A stretch of 64,000 nt of DNA from Laceyella putida (GCF_042665195.1 NZ_JBHTBW010000020.1:62001-126000), one strand, 5' to 3'. Shown: positions 7,325 through 17,233, numbered from the stretch's first letter. Notes: a model not told the origin generated them from the letters alone. A program made the numbers and translations.

Positions 7325-9463
7325 TTATGCTTCCCCCCATTCACTTAACAGCTCTTGCGCTTTCTCGTGTCCCGCACGGGCCGCTTTGTCGAGCCATTCC
7401 ACCGCTTCTCCCTCATGCGCGGACAAATCGGGATAATCAAGCAGATAACATGCGAGTAAAAACATGGCCTCCGGCAGTTCGGCCGTGGCGGCTTTCCGTA
7501 ACCAGTCAAATCCTTCGCCCCATCTGAGCGCGACACCGTCCCCGTTCAACAAACGCCCGGCCAACTCCAACATGGCGCTTTCTTCTCCCACCATGGCCGC
7601 CCGGCGCAACAACACTTCTCCCTCCAGACTGTTCTTGTCCAGTCCATCCCCTTCAAGCAACCGAAAGCCCAGCTCATGCAAGGCGGGCCCAAACTCCGCT
7701 TCCGTTGCTCGCTTCAACCACCACTGCCCTTCTTGCGGCTGCGCGTTGATCCCGTCGCCTGTGATCAATCGGCTGCCCAGCTGGTGCATGGCAGGCGGGT
7801 ACCCTTCCTCCGCCGCACGCCGCAACCAATGTTCCCCTTCTTCCGACCGCCGCGGAAAGAGTCCCCCCTCCAATAAGTGGGTGCCCAACACTTGCATCGC
7901 GACGGCATGGCCCGCTTCGGCGGCACGGCGAAGCCAGGATTCACTCTGTTCCGGCTCCGGCGGACCACCAAGGCCATCCAACAAACACAGGCCATACTGG
8001 AACATGCCGCCCACCGCACCCGCTTCGGCTGACTGCCGCAACCAACTTCTCCCTTCTTCCGGCAGACGGGGAAATCCCAAACCAAACAGCAACCGATACC
8101 CCAATTGGCTCATCGCATGGGGATGCCCCGCCTGCGCGGCTTGTCTCAATAACGCCGCCCCTTCATCAACCGCTTGCCGTTCAAGCAATTGCTCCGCCAA
8201 TACGAAGAGCGCGTCCATCTGTCCGGCCGCAGCCGCCCGGCGCAACCAGTTGATTCCTTCGCGTTCTTCTTCCTCTTCCCCTTCCAGCAAAGTCAAGGCA
8301 AGCTGAAACATTGCTTCCGGATCTTCTGCTTCGACCTCCCGCAACAATTCAGCCCACTCCGCTTGCGCCTCCGCGTCGCTTTCTTCCCGTTTGGCCGCTT
8401 GTTCCATCCGCCATGCGCGCACGCGCCCGGTGAGCATCGTCACTTCCCGCATTTCTTCCCTGATGCGATCACGGTAACGGGACGTTCCGTTCCGCTCATC
8501 AAATTGCTGCGCCAACGCCTCCAACCGCTCTTTGAGCCAAGCTTCAGTCACATGTTCCGGTATGTGGATCACTTGTTTCTCCTGCTCATCCAAGAATGCA
8601 AAAAAAACGGCGGCGGCCAGCAAATATTCAAACTGGGAATGGGGTTCATGGGTCGCCAAGGCTTCCGGCAAAGTCTTCTCCAAACAAGATATCGCCCGCG
8701 CTTGGTCCACCACCGTCAGGTATTTGAGATGCTTCGCTTGCGTAGAGAGATACCCCGGCTGGTCATGAATCAGGCGGTAACCGCGCTCATGAAAATGGGC
8801 CGCTTCCTCCAATCGCCCTTCATGCAACAACGGAAGCAAAAAGTTCGCATACGTGGTATGGGGAACCGACTGGCAACTGAGTTGTCCATTCAAGATCGGG
8901 CGCACCCGTTCATAAGCTTCGGCAAAGTGGTTCCGCGCCAACAAATACTCCAGTTGTAAATCCAATTCACATGCCACACAGTCAGAAATCGAATCACGGG
9001 GCACCTTCATCCAGCGCTCATATTCCCGTTCCGCTTCCTCCCAATCTCCCTTTCTGCTGGCCATGACATATTTGGTCTGATGGTAAAACCGCTCGGTGTA
9101 CCCGAGTTCCGCATACCTTCTCTTCAAGTCTTCCAGCATCGCTTCGATTTGCGCTAGGCTGATCGTCGGAAACTTGTCCAATTTGTCCACTATCCATTTA
9201 TACTGCCACATGATGGCATGGCTGTTATAAGCCTCAGGTTCTTTATCGTATTGTGCCAAACACCAGCCGAATGTCGTGAATGCCTTATCCACCCTGCCGA
9301 CATGCACCGTTGCCTCCGTCAGTTCCATGCGCGCGAAAAAGCCCCGCTCCGTATGGTGGTACGTATCCGCCAACCGCACCGCCTCTTCCAACAGAGCAAT
9401 CTTGGCCTCACCATAAGGCAGGGCTTCGGCCTGTTCCATCAAGGCATCAAACTGTTCCTTCAT
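7325..9463 (-). CDS. Sel1/TPR-repeat protein paired with an HSP90-family gene
   Basis: This is a 712-residue soluble protein with no signal peptide. The N-terminal ~360 residues are helical, TPR-like sequence. From about residue 375 to the end there are eight or nine Sel1-like repeats of about 36 residues, each with the pattern A-LG--LL-G-G-----EG--WLR-AAEAG (for example AMHQLGSRLITGDG and WLRRAAEEGYPPAM). Such solenoids bind proteins. The start is ATG 9463, with GGGGG eight bases upstream; the frame opens further up at 9499 but overlaps the previous gene. It begins 13 bases after the HSP90-family stop, so the two form an operon and probably work as chaperone and partner. Confidence 0.85.
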   Translation of the reverse strand: MKEQFDALMEQAEALPYGEAKIALLEEAVRLADTYHHTERGFFARMELTEATVHVGRVDKAFTTFGWCLAQYDKEPEAYNSHAIMWQYKWIVDKLDKFPTISLAQIEAMLEDLKRRYAELGYTERFYHQTKYVMASRKGDWEEAEREYERWMKVPRDSISDCVACELDLQLEYLLARNHFAEAYERVRPILNGQLSCQSVPHTTYANFLLPLLHEGRLEEAAHFHERGYRLIHDQPGYLSTQAKHLKYLTVVDQARAISCLEKTLPEALATHEPHSQFEYLLAAAVFFAFLDEQEKQVIHIPEHVTEAWLKERLEALAQQFDERNGTSRYRDRIREEMREVTMLTGRVRAWRMEQAAKREESDAEAQAEWAELLREVEAEDPEAMFQLALTLLEGEEEEEREGINWLRRAAAAGQMDALFVLAEQLLERQAVDEGAALLRQAAQAGHPHAMSQLGYRLLFGLGFPRLPEEGRSWLRQSAEAGAVGGMFQYGLCLLDGLGGPPEPEQSESWLRRAAEAGHAVAMQVLGTHLLEGGLFPRRSEEGEHWLRRAAEEGYPPAMHQLGSRLITGDGINAQPQEGQWWLKRATEAEFGPALHELGFRLLEGDGLDKNSLEGEVLLRRAAMVGEESAMLELAGRLLNGDGVALRWGEGFDWLRKAATAELPEAMFLLACYLLDYPDLSAHEGEAVEWLDKAARAGHEKAQELLSEWGEA

Positions 9464-9476
9464 TGCCTGTTCCCCC

Positions 9477-11243
9477 TTATGCGTCCAAGCCGCGTTCAAT
9501 AAAACGGATCAGTCCGCTATTCAATAACATCATCTCTTGCGGCTTCAATGGGTAATGCCCCATCAACAGCGCCTGCACATACAGCGTTTCCACAATCAAC
9601 CGGCAAAGCTCCGCATCTTCCACCCGGATCACTTTTTGAATGATGGCATTTTCAAAGTTAAAGCATAATTGGGCAGGCTCATGGCTTACCCGATTCGTCG
9701 TCACTTGCTCAATGATGGAAGCAAAGAGGGGATTGGCCTCTTCTTTGGTTTGCTCGGCCATGCGCAAAAACAACCCTTCTTCACTCGTCGTATACAGGGC
9801 CGGCAAATCATGGGGATGAAACTTTTTGATTTCCGCTGTGCAACCGAACGGTTGCAGGACCGCATTGGCCAAGCGAACAAAGGAATATGCCAACTCACGC
9901 TCTTCCAAGGACAAGTCGGCAAACCCTTGAGTGAACGAAGCGGAATCGATCCGTTCAACGAGGGTACCCGGAAATACGCGACCCAATTTCTCAATCAAGT
10001 CGAGGTCGTACATATAGCCCCCATTGATCACACAACGCGATTGCGCTTTGGCCACCTTGCTGATCTGCCGGAACTCATCCACACTCGGCGTATAGCTAAT
10101 CGCGGACGACCGGCGGCGAATCTCTCCCATCGTCAGCGTGCCCAATGAGGTCTCAAAGGGCAGCCAATCGATAAACAACGCATACAATTCATCATCTTCC
10201 AGCGCCAGCAGCTTTAAGGAAGAATAGTGCACACGAATGATTTCCCCAAGCAAAGGAGATTTCCGCTTCGCCAATTGCCGGAGATAGCGTTTGATCCCAT
10301 CGCCAAGTTCTTTTTTCACCAACTCCAACAACGCATCATCATAAAATTCTTCGCGGGAGACTGTTGGCTTTAAATGATTCACATTGAGCACACATGTCAC
10401 GAAGAAAGACCAGTCCGGCAAAATCTTCTCCACTTTTTCCGACAACAACATCTGCTTGACGTAAACGCGATGTTTCCGCTTGGCATTGATATTGACCGAA
10501 TGCGGCAAGATATAGGCGATTCCCTTCGCATCTCCCAATGGCGAGTGAAGGGGAATCGCATCAATAAAGTCCACATTCCACTTCTCTTTCCCATAGACCA
10601 ACGCATCAATCGGATTCATGTCCCAAGGAGCTTGGTCGGCATTGAGCCGAATCGCCTTCTCGCCGTAAAAGAAAATCGGATAGGGAAGAAATTCCCCGTA
10701 ATACCGCGCAAATTCTTTCACCTGTTCCGGTTCGAAATACCGCTCAAACCCCTCTTTGCTTTGGATGTAAATGCGGGTTCCCGGTGACATCGGTTGCGCC
10801 AACTTGCGAATCCGGTAACTGCCGTCCGGCCGCCCCCGCCACTCAATCGTTTCTTCACTCTTGATGGAACGAGTGATCACCACGATTTCTTCACTCACGA
10901 TAAAACAGGACAGGAGCCCCACCCCAAACCGCCCGATAAAATCCGCCTCTTGTTCTGACCGTTTTGAAGTTTGCCCGATTTGCGCCAAAAACTGATGGAC
11001 CTCTTCCTCCGTCAAACCGATACCATTGTCCTCCAAATACAAGGTGGGCGACGACCCTTCCGCCGCAAAGACTTCCAAGCCCACTTTTCCATCATGGGTT
11101 GGCTCACACTGTTTGCGTGCCGTGATCGCATCCACCGCATTTTGCAACAATTCACGGATAAACACATGCGGTGTGCTGTACAAATGATTGGACAGGAGAT
11201 CAATCATGCCTTTTAAATTGACTTTAAAGTGATAATCGCTCAT
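9477..11243 (-). CDS. HSP90-family (HtpG-like) ATPase, short form
   Basis: This 588-residue protein carries the GHKL ATP-binding domain of HSP90. Motifs are FIRELLQNAVDAI (N-box), LEDNGIGLT (G1) and GRFGVGLLSCF (G2), then a GTRIYI-type strand near residue 170. A middle domain follows with the expected catalytic-loop region (NVNHLKPTVSREEF). At 588 residues it is somewhat shorter than housekeeping HtpG (about 620-640). The C-terminal third diverges from what I recall of HtpG. It resembles the shorter HSP90-family proteins seen in some Gram-positive bacteria. The first gene of a two-gene unit with the Sel1 protein, it probably acts as an ATP-driven clamp on a specific client. Confidence 0.85.
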   Translation of the reverse strand: MSDYHFKVNLKGMIDLLSNHLYSTPHVFIRELLQNAVDAITARKQCEPTHDGKVGLEVFAAEGSSPTLYLEDNGIGLTEEEVHQFLAQIGQTSKRSEQEADFIGRFGVGLLSCFIVSEEIVVITRSIKSEETIEWRGRPDGSYRIRKLAQPMSPGTRIYIQSKEGFERYFEPEQVKEFARYYGEFLPYPIFFYGEKAIRLNADQAPWDMNPIDALVYGKEKWNVDFIDAIPLHSPLGDAKGIAYILPHSVNINAKRKHRVYVKQMLLSEKVEKILPDWSFFVTCVLNVNHLKPTVSREEFYDDALLELVKKELGDGIKRYLRQLAKRKSPLLGEIIRVHYSSLKLLALEDDELYALFIDWLPFETSLGTLTMGEIRRRSSAISYTPSVDEFRQISKVAKAQSRCVINGGYMYDLDLIEKLGRVFPGTLVERIDSASFTQGFADLSLEERELAYSFVRLANAVLQPFGCTAEIKKFHPHDLPALYTTSEEGLFLRMAEQTKEEANPLFASIIEQVTTNRVSHEPAQLCFNFENAIIQKVIRVEDAELCRLIVETLYVQALLMGHYPLKPQEMMLLNSGLIRFIERGLDA

Positions 11244-11338
11244 GTTTTCTCACCCGACTAAATTGATAGATCATTGCTCTTCTACATTTTATATAGAAAA
11301 AAAACTGGTGAGTAGGAGGAAAACTGACCAGTCAAGAA

Positions 11339-11372
11339 AAAAGCGAACTCATGCCACGATGAGTTCGCTTTT
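11339..11372 (-). terminator. Terminator of the first PIG-L gene
   Basis: A 14-bp perfect stem (AAAAGCGAACTCAT / ATGAGTTCGCTTTT) encloses a 6-base loop, between the PIG-L gene and the HSP90-family gene. Confidence 0.85.
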
Positions 11373-11374
11373 CC

Positions 11375-12253
11375 TCAATAATTGGACACTTTGGTGTATG
11401 GATTCGCCAACAAGCTGTCAAATTGAGCGGGTACACTATGTTGACCCAGTCCATACGCGCCGGCTTTGGGGTTCCATGCTTTATACACACGGTTGACGGC
11501 GTTGGTCAGCTTCGTTTTGTTGGTGCTGTCCGTTAAGTACAGCTTGTATCCCGGCACTTCTTTATCCGTCGCCGTTCCCGTTCCAAAGCGGTCGGTTTGA
11601 ATGGAAACATAGTGCATGGGCTTGCGGCTCAGTCTCCCTTGCTTGTAAAAATCATTCAAAATCTTTCCAAGCAAGGCATGTTCAATATGCTCATCCGTCG
11701 AAGAGAACGATTTGAACTGAGCGTTAGGGAAGAGACGGTCATACATCGCCACAACCGATTTCACTGAATCATATGTAAATGATCCGTTAGGGACAATGCT
11801 GGTTTTCAGTTGGGTACGCGGAATGCCCAATTCCGCTCCGGCCTTAAAGAATTCTTGTATGCGCGCTTGACCGAATTCGGCTTTAGTCAGATGTCCATGC
11901 AGATATCCTTCCGCCTCCGGCTTATGGTAGACCTTATGCCATTTGCAGTAGACAGCCTTCCCTGGCGGATAGTTTGGACTGATCGTCTCATTGTCGGCCA
12001 CTCCATTCACCACTTCGCGCGCAATGGAGTCTTCACCGGGAGAGATTAAAACGAGATAGACCTTTTTGCCCGCGCGGATATCATTGAGGATCGGCACCCC
12101 GAAGCTCAACACCTCATCATCGGCATGGGGCACGATGTATACGGCCACATTGCTCGATGGATCCACTACCGTGGTCGCGGCGGACAACTGGGTGTGTGAG
12201 GGGACAAGCAATAACACCGCCATAATCAGCGCAATCGAAAACAAACGCTTCAT
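11375..12253 (-). CDS. Secreted PIG-L family deacetylase, copy 1
   Basis: This is a 292-residue exported protein. Residues 1-25 are a signal peptide (MKRLFSIALIMAVLLLVPSH, cleavage near LSAA). The zinc and catalytic motif PHADDEVLSFG of the PIG-L/LmbE N-deacetylase fold is at residues 42-52, and a later EHALLGKIL supplies the second metal histidine. These enzymes remove acetyl groups from N-acetylated sugars; a cell-wall or teichoic polymer is a likely substrate, by inference from export. The start is ATG 12253 behind GAGGTG. It is divergent from a CWB2 wall-binding protein 129 bases away. The pair recurs at 32448-35580. Confidence 0.85.
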   Translation of the reverse strand: MKRLFSIALIMAVLLLVPSHTQLSAATTVVDPSSNVAVYIVPHADDEVLSFGVPILNDIRAGKKVYLVLISPGEDSIAREVVNGVADNETISPNYPPGKAVYCKWHKVYHKPEAEGYLHGHLTKAEFGQARIQEFFKAGAELGIPRTQLKTSIVPNGSFTYDSVKSVVAMYDRLFPNAQFKSFSSTDEHIEHALLGKILNDFYKQGRLSRKPMHYVSIQTDRFGTGTATDKEVPGYKLYLTDSTNKTKLTNAVNRVYKAWNPKAGAYGLGQHSVPAQFDSLLANPYTKVSNY

Positions 12254-12382
12254 TTCAACACCTCTTTGCCTTTTCTTCACAAAACCATCAAATAACCGAC
12301 CTTTTCATACTAATCTATTAATTAACTTTTATAGTAAAATAATATCACTTAATTGAGATTCTTATAAGTGGAGGTGTTCTAT

Positions 12383-14074
12383 TTGCACAAACTGTTCACG
12401 ATTTCGCTCTCCGTGGTGGCGGCATTGCAGTTGTCCGTCCTGCCCGCCACAGCCCATGCGACAGCAACAGTGGGCACGACCCAAACGCAACTGTCTGAAG
12501 CGGACAAATTGAAAACCCTGCATCGCATCATGGGGGTGAAAGAGCACTCCAAATGGCAATCCGAACCCAAGTTAAGCACGCGCGGCATCACCGCCCAAAC
12601 CGTGACCACCCCTGTGAACTACAAGGGAACAGCCAGCAACACAAAGCAAGACGAGTATGTGTTCCGTGTGTCTAGCCCAGGCACTGTGCGTATCACAGCC
12701 AATCACACCCATGCGAAAATTGATTACATGTTGGCTGGCGTCGATTCATCCGGTTCCATCCAACTCTATCAAAGCGGGGATACCCTGCCGGCTGGAGAAT
12801 ACTCTTTTGTCGTCATGGCGGACAGCGCTTCCGCCCTCAGTTACGACTATGTGATCAGCGGCGTAACGTTTGCAAGCCAACCCGATACCACCTTGCCAAC
12901 GATCGCCTTTACCAGCCCGTCCTTCCCTGTCAGCCGCTTGCCACAAAATACAAGCAGCATCATATTTAGCGGGAACACCAACGCGCAAGCGGAAATTTTC
13001 AGCAACGACGACTTTTATAAGAGCTTTACCGGGGATTTCAACTTCACCCTGCCACTCCACCCGGGCAACAACTATGTGGATCTGTCCGCGGTTGCGGCTT
13101 CCGGCAACGCCACATACTACACCTTGGACTTGGTTGTGCCAACGATCAAACGCCTTGGCGGCCATGATCGGTTTGACGTTTCCGCCAACGTGGCGAAAGA
13201 AATGCCACTATCCGATACGGTGATCATCGCCAGCGGGGGCGCGGGCAAATTTGCCGATGCCTTGTCCGGCGGTTCCCTGGCCGGTTTGTATCAAGGACCG
13301 ATTCTCTTGTCCTCGCAATCCGCACTGCCAGCGCCGATCGTAGAGGAAATCAAACGGCGCCAACCAACCACCGCCGTGATCATGGGTGGAACGGATACCA
13401 TCGGTACCAGTGTGGAAACGCAATTAAAAGGGTTGGGTGTCACCAATATCAAACGCATGAGCGGCGCCAACCGCTTTGCTGTCGCGGCCAATGCGGCGAA
13501 TCACCTGACGGCTGAACTGGGTGCGGCCACGAGTGATACGGCGATCATCGCCAACGGGCTGATCTTCCCGGATGCCTTATCCTCTTCCAGCCTGGCGAGT
13601 GACGCATTGGTACCCACTTTGCTTGTGACCGACAGCAAAGTGCCGGTCGAAATCGAAACGTTCATCAAAAACCACACAAAAGTGAGAAACTTCGTGATTG
13701 TGGGTGACGAAGGCAGTGTCTCCAAAGCCGTTGCCGATCGCTTAACGGCCCTCGGCGGCACTGTGAAGCGAGTAGTGGGCGCTGACCGTTATCAAGTGAA
13801 CTTGAACCTGGCCAAATTGTACGGCATGGACTTAGGCCACTTGGTCTTCGCCAAAGGAACCGATTACCCTGACGCCCTGTCCGGCGGCCCGCTCGCCGCT
13901 TTCTCGGCACCAGTGTTATCGCCATTGTTCCTCACCCCAACGACCAGCTTGACCACAAGCCTCCAGTCGTATTTGGATGCGAACCGGAGTAAAATCCAAG
14001 TCATCTACATACTTGGGGATGAAGGCTCCATCTCGGCGAGTGTGGCCAACCAATTGGAGCAATACGTCCAGTAA
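12383..14074 (+). CDS. CWB2-repeat cell-wall-binding surface protein, copy 1
   Basis: This is a 563-residue secreted protein. The signal peptide ends near PATAHA (residue 27). Residues about 75-170 form a jelly-roll domain resembling bacterial pre-peptidase C-terminal domains (RITANHTHAKIDYML, YDYVISGV). Three CWB2 (PF04122-type) repeats fill residues 255-560, each with the marks DRF/DRY, FPDALS/YPDALSGG and a -VIVGGxGSVS- type turn. CWB2 repeats hold proteins non-covalently on the Gram-positive wall. The start is TTG 12383 with GGAGGTG seven bases upstream; copy 2 also has a TTG there. It is divergent from the PIG-L deacetylase. Confidence 0.88.
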   Translation: MHKLFTISLSVVAALQLSVLPATAHATATVGTTQTQLSEADKLKTLHRIMGVKEHSKWQSEPKLSTRGITAQTVTTPVNYKGTASNTKQDEYVFRVSSPGTVRITANHTHAKIDYMLAGVDSSGSIQLYQSGDTLPAGEYSFVVMADSASALSYDYVISGVTFASQPDTTLPTIAFTSPSFPVSRLPQNTSSIIFSGNTNAQAEIFSNDDFYKSFTGDFNFTLPLHPGNNYVDLSAVAASGNATYYTLDLVVPTIKRLGGHDRFDVSANVAKEMPLSDTVIIASGGAGKFADALSGGSLAGLYQGPILLSSQSALPAPIVEEIKRRQPTTAVIMGGTDTIGTSVETQLKGLGVTNIKRMSGANRFAVAANAANHLTAELGAATSDTAIIANGLIFPDALSSSSLASDALVPTLLVTDSKVPVEIETFIKNHTKVRNFVIVGDEGSVSKAVADRLTALGGTVKRVVGADRYQVNLNLAKLYGMDLGHLVFAKGTDYPDALSGGPLAAFSAPVLSPLFLTPTTSLTTSLQSYLDANRSKIQVIYILGDEGSISASVANQLEQYVQ

Positions 14075-14078
14075 ACGC

Positions 14079-14116
14079 AAAAGCTGTTTAGCCCGACAAA
14101 GGGGTAAACAGCTTTT
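14079..14116 (+). terminator. Terminator of CWB2 copy 1
   Basis: The stem AAAAGCTGTTTA / TAAACAGCTTTT is followed by TCTTCT. Confidence 0.8.
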
Positions 14117-14133
14117 TCTTCTGCATTCCACGG

Positions 14134-15189
14134 CTACAAACTGGCGATCTTGTAAATGATTCCTTCCGGGTCGGTGGGAAGATCCTCGTAAAGGTATTCC
14201 GTCCACCATTTCATGAAGGTTTGATATGCTTGCGATTCCTCTGGTTGATGATGGAGAAAATAATCCAGAATGTTCTCCCAAGCCTCGACCGGACCTTTCC
14301 CCTTATGAAAAAAAATTAGCGCCACCGCCGCATCCCTTCGCCATTCACGGGATGGATGCGTCCTCATCCAGTCAACCACCCGTTGCGCATGTTCCGGTGA
14401 CCATTCCCGCAAGTACCCAAAAGCGTAAAGCGCGAGGGATCGCTGATATCCCCATGGCGCCCGTTCAATTTTGTCCATCAATACCCGCTGGGCGAGCGGA
14501 TGGCCTTCCCCCACTTTTCCAAGCAATTCGATCACTTGATCCTGAACTTCAAGCTCCTCATGCTCCAGATAGGGGAGGTACAGGACCATCCCTTCCCGCA
14601 ACGCTTGACGCGTCTGCCCGTAAACAAGGATCTCATCATCCGCAAAACAAGACAGCAGCACGTCTATGATTTCCTGTTGCATGTCAGCGTAAGGATACTC
14701 CCTTGCCAGCAAACGAACGAGGAAGCGAATCGTATAGGGAACGGCTTGACAGTATCCCCCCTGGTGATACACATTATTGATGATCCCGGCCAAGCCCCGC
14801 TTGCGCAGCCGCACATCCCCGGAACACATCGCTTTCAAATGAATCGGGACATCCACCGCCTTCCCATAGGCGTGGTTCATGCGGGCCCAGTCGAGCTCAT
14901 CCCATCCCTGTAACAGCGTGTCCGCAACCGAACTCTGAAACAGGGGATGCGCATGCAGAAGCTGAAACACTTTCTGCCGCGTTTCCAGCAAGTGACTCCC
15001 ATATTCCGCATCGATTCCCAACCAATACAGAATCGACGCCGCCGTTCGTTGCACATCCGGATTCGCATGATCTACCCATTCATAACACTTCGGGCGCAGC
15101 TCTGTGATCCATCCCCTCTCCCGATCATCGAAAACCCCAGCCATCAATTCCGCTTCAACCTGTTGTAATTCATGGAGCAACTCTGTCAT
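14134..15189 (-). CDS. HEAT-repeat-like helical solenoid protein
   Basis: This 351-residue soluble protein has no signal or membrane segment. It is almost wholly helical, with HEAT-like pairs such as NPDVQRTAASILYWLGI, ELEVQDQVIELLGKVGE and RSLALYAFGYLREW. No catalytic motif is visible. HEAT proteins of this size occur as immunity or adaptor proteins in polymorphic-toxin regions (known from comparative studies of those systems), and this one lies beside such a region. That role is an inference. GAGGAG lies about 14 bases before the ATG, which is long. The gene is convergent with CWB2 copy 1. Confidence 0.65.
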   Translation of the reverse strand: MTELLHELQQVEAELMAGVFDDRERGWITELRPKCYEWVDHANPDVQRTAASILYWLGIDAEYGSHLLETRQKVFQLLHAHPLFQSSVADTLLQGWDELDWARMNHAYGKAVDVPIHLKAMCSGDVRLRKRGLAGIINNVYHQGGYCQAVPYTIRFLVRLLAREYPYADMQQEIIDVLLSCFADDEILVYGQTRQALREGMVLYLPYLEHEELEVQDQVIELLGKVGEGHPLAQRVLMDKIERAPWGYQRSLALYAFGYLREWSPEHAQRVVDWMRTHPSREWRRDAAVALIFFHKGKGPVEAWENILDYFLHHQPEESQAYQTFMKWWTEYLYEDLPTDPEGIIYKIASL

Positions 15190-15524
15190 GGGTGTCTATG
15201 AATCTCCTCTTCTATTTATGTATAAACAAACTTGTGGCATCAACCGCTTTATTCCAGAAGTCCTTCCGCCATCCCACTTGATCGTATCATCATGATCTTA
15301 TTGGACAAGGAAAAAGGAATGCCGGGAAACGACATGGCATATTGACATGCACATGCCTGTCCCTCTTGTATCCATCAACGAAGGGGATGAAACATGGCCC
15401 ATCCCACAACGCCCACCTTACTGGGAATTCAGATGCTTTAGGCCAGACACGCAAAAGGCTATGCTTCAACCCGGACATTCTATAAAATAATGTTATCAAT
15501 GAAACACAAAAGGAGAAACCCAAT
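15190..15524. other. Intergenic region with no recognised gene
   Basis: There are several short frames on both strands, none with a convincing ribosome site and codon pattern. It probably carries the promoter of the small gene at 15525; a TATAAAATAATG stretch lies at 15481-15492. Confidence 0.4.
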
Positions 15525-15866
15525 ATGATCGTCGGAAAAAACATTTATGACGGCCAACCGAGAGATGGAACCGTCATCGCCAAAGCCACAGTGGATGAGG
15601 TGAACCAATTCCGCGAACTGCACGCCGAACACGTGGCCATCCTTCGCTTAACGGACACCCAGCTGCAACTGGATCGCGATGCCATCCAAGAGTGCTTGGC
15701 CCTCTTCAAAGAACATGAGCTGAAAACGATGGAATTCTGGGGTCGCGTCCATCAACGGCTGCGCGTCCCATATGCGTGGGACCTTCGCATCGACATCGTA
15801 ACGGGCGATATCTTTGTGGAAAATGAAGACTGGCCCTACTACGATCAAGAGGAATATGAGGATTAA
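15525..15866 (+). CDS. Small acidic protein of unknown function
   Basis: This is a 113-residue soluble protein. AAAGGAGA lies about eight bases before the ATG and a terminator follows 22 bases after the stop, so it looks like a real single-gene unit. The sequence is mixed alpha/beta, with a strongly acidic tail (NEDWPYYDQEEYED). I do not recognise the family. It stands between the HEAT gene and the propeller array and is oriented against the array. A small immunity or accessory role is possible but unsupported. Confidence 0.65.
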   Translation: MIVGKNIYDGQPRDGTVIAKATVDEVNQFRELHAEHVAILRLTDTQLQLDRDAIQECLALFKEHELKTMEFWGRVHQRLRVPYAWDLRIDIVTGDIFVENEDWPYYDQEEYED

Positions 15867-15888
15867 TCCCTTTGTCTCCACTCATTTG

Positions 15889-15913
15889 CCCTGGGTCCAT
15901 CCCGGGGTTTTTT
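15889..15913 (+). terminator. Rho-independent terminator
   Basis: A 7-bp GC-rich stem (CCCTGGG / CCCGGGG, one G-T pair) with a 5-base loop is followed by six T. Confidence 0.8.
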
Positions 15914-16062
15914 GATGTTCAGTTAGCGGAAATTCCCACATTCGATCATTGCGTTTGGTTGATGAAAAGAAATATGCAGGCAGATACATTGAAACAAACT
16001 GCCACGCAATACATTATAATAAATCTATGAAACGGTATCACAACCTTGCGTCGAATCGAACA

Positions 16063-17184
16063 TTACTTCCACTCGATCACCTGCAACTCCCGATCCGTCG
16101 CCACCCGGATCTTGTCGCCGTCCCGGTGCCAACCGATGGCGTAAATGTAGTTTCCGTTCACTTTCAATTTGCGTTTAAATTCACCCGTTTTCATGTCGAA
16201 GAAAAGGAGCTGTCCCCCTGGTGCCGTACAGACCACTTCCCGTTTCCCCACCAACACTTTGCCGGCGTATCCCTTGGCATACTGTCCCTCCGGGATTCCC
16301 CGTTCCCAATCGGTCAAGCGGGCATCTATCGGAACCCGCCACATTTCTTCCCGCCGCGTTGCGGAAATGGCCACCAGATCCCCCACCCAACCTGCATCAT
16401 ATCCCCGATGATCATATCTCTTCCATAGATTGGTGTCTGTTGTCTTAAAACAGACCAGGCGGGTGGAATCGGGGTGGAAACCCAAGTCGGATACATAAGC
16501 GTTGATATCATACCAAGCAAACTGGCTCAATTTCCTTTCTTCCAATGATCCGGTGCGTTGATTGCCCTTGAGCAAGCTTGGAAAGATGTGAATCACCGCG
16601 CTACCTTCTTTCCATTCATTCACTGCCAACCGTTTTTGGTCGGGTGAAAGTTGAACGTTGTAAACGATGCCATAACCCAATCCTTCCGGATCGAAATAAT
16701 CCATTTCCTGCCATGTTCGCGCAAATGCTTCTCCCGTTTCCAAATGGATCCAAGCCAACCCCTCGTCTTCGTCCAATTCACCTGGTTTCTTGCATGAATC
16801 GATCACCAGCCAATTTCCCTCTTGATCCAGACACAAACTAAACATGCATTCATTCGTGAACTCGTTCTGTATTTGACTCAAGAGACCCAAATCCTCCGTG
16901 CTTCGGATGTCAATCCTGTTCATGGATCGATTCGACAACACCATCCACTTCCCGTCTGGAGAAAAAACCAAATCTTGGATATCTTCTGTTTCCAACCCAT
17001 CCACAAACGTGAGTGTTGGCGTATAACGCCAGCGTACCAACTTGCCGCTTTCCTCAGCGACAAACAGCTCATTTTTAATCGGATGGAGGCGGACCATCCT
17101 GGGTAGGCGAGTATGTTCACACCATTCACCAAGTTCCAATCCTGAAGGTGAAGATAAGCGCTTTTCTGCATCGTTGGCTTTCAT
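16063..17184 (-). CDS. Propeller-like array paralog 1 (candidate immunity protein)
   Basis: This is a 373-residue soluble protein, last in a row of five related genes downstream of the Rhs toxin. It starts with MKANDAEKRLSSPSGLELGE and a shared WCE motif. It contains strand-rich repeats typical of a WD40/propeller fold: LVFSPDGKWMVLS, VQLSPDQKRLAVNE, LLFFDMKTGEFKRKLKVNG and the closing RVATDRELQVIEW. There is no signal peptide. It is very close to the gene at 20347-21465 through most of its length and in its upstream spacer, so the two arose by a recent duplication. I infer a toxin-neutralising role from position; the fold call is from sequence pattern only. AGGGGGAAT precedes the ATG. Confidence 0.7.
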   Translation of the reverse strand: MKANDAEKRLSSPSGLELGEWCEHTRLPRMVRLHPIKNELFVAEESGKLVRWRYTPTLTFVDGLETEDIQDLVFSPDGKWMVLSNRSMNRIDIRSTEDLGLLSQIQNEFTNECMFSLCLDQEGNWLVIDSCKKPGELDEDEGLAWIHLETGEAFARTWQEMDYFDPEGLGYGIVYNVQLSPDQKRLAVNEWKEGSAVIHIFPSLLKGNQRTGSLEERKLSQFAWYDINAYVSDLGFHPDSTRLVCFKTTDTNLWKRYDHRGYDAGWVGDLVAISATRREEMWRVPIDARLTDWERGIPEGQYAKGYAGKVLVGKREVVCTAPGGQLLFFDMKTGEFKRKLKVNGNYIYAIGWHRDGDKIRVATDRELQVIEWK

Positions 17185-17233
17185 CCTGAGGTTATTCCCC
17201 CTTATGCTGTAAAGAGATAGTCAATGCTTACTC

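Noticed and set aside
7464..8306. Plus-strand open frame of 280 codons
   Set aside because: Antisense to the Sel1 repeats; low-complexity Ser/Pro/Arg composition typical of a shadow frame.
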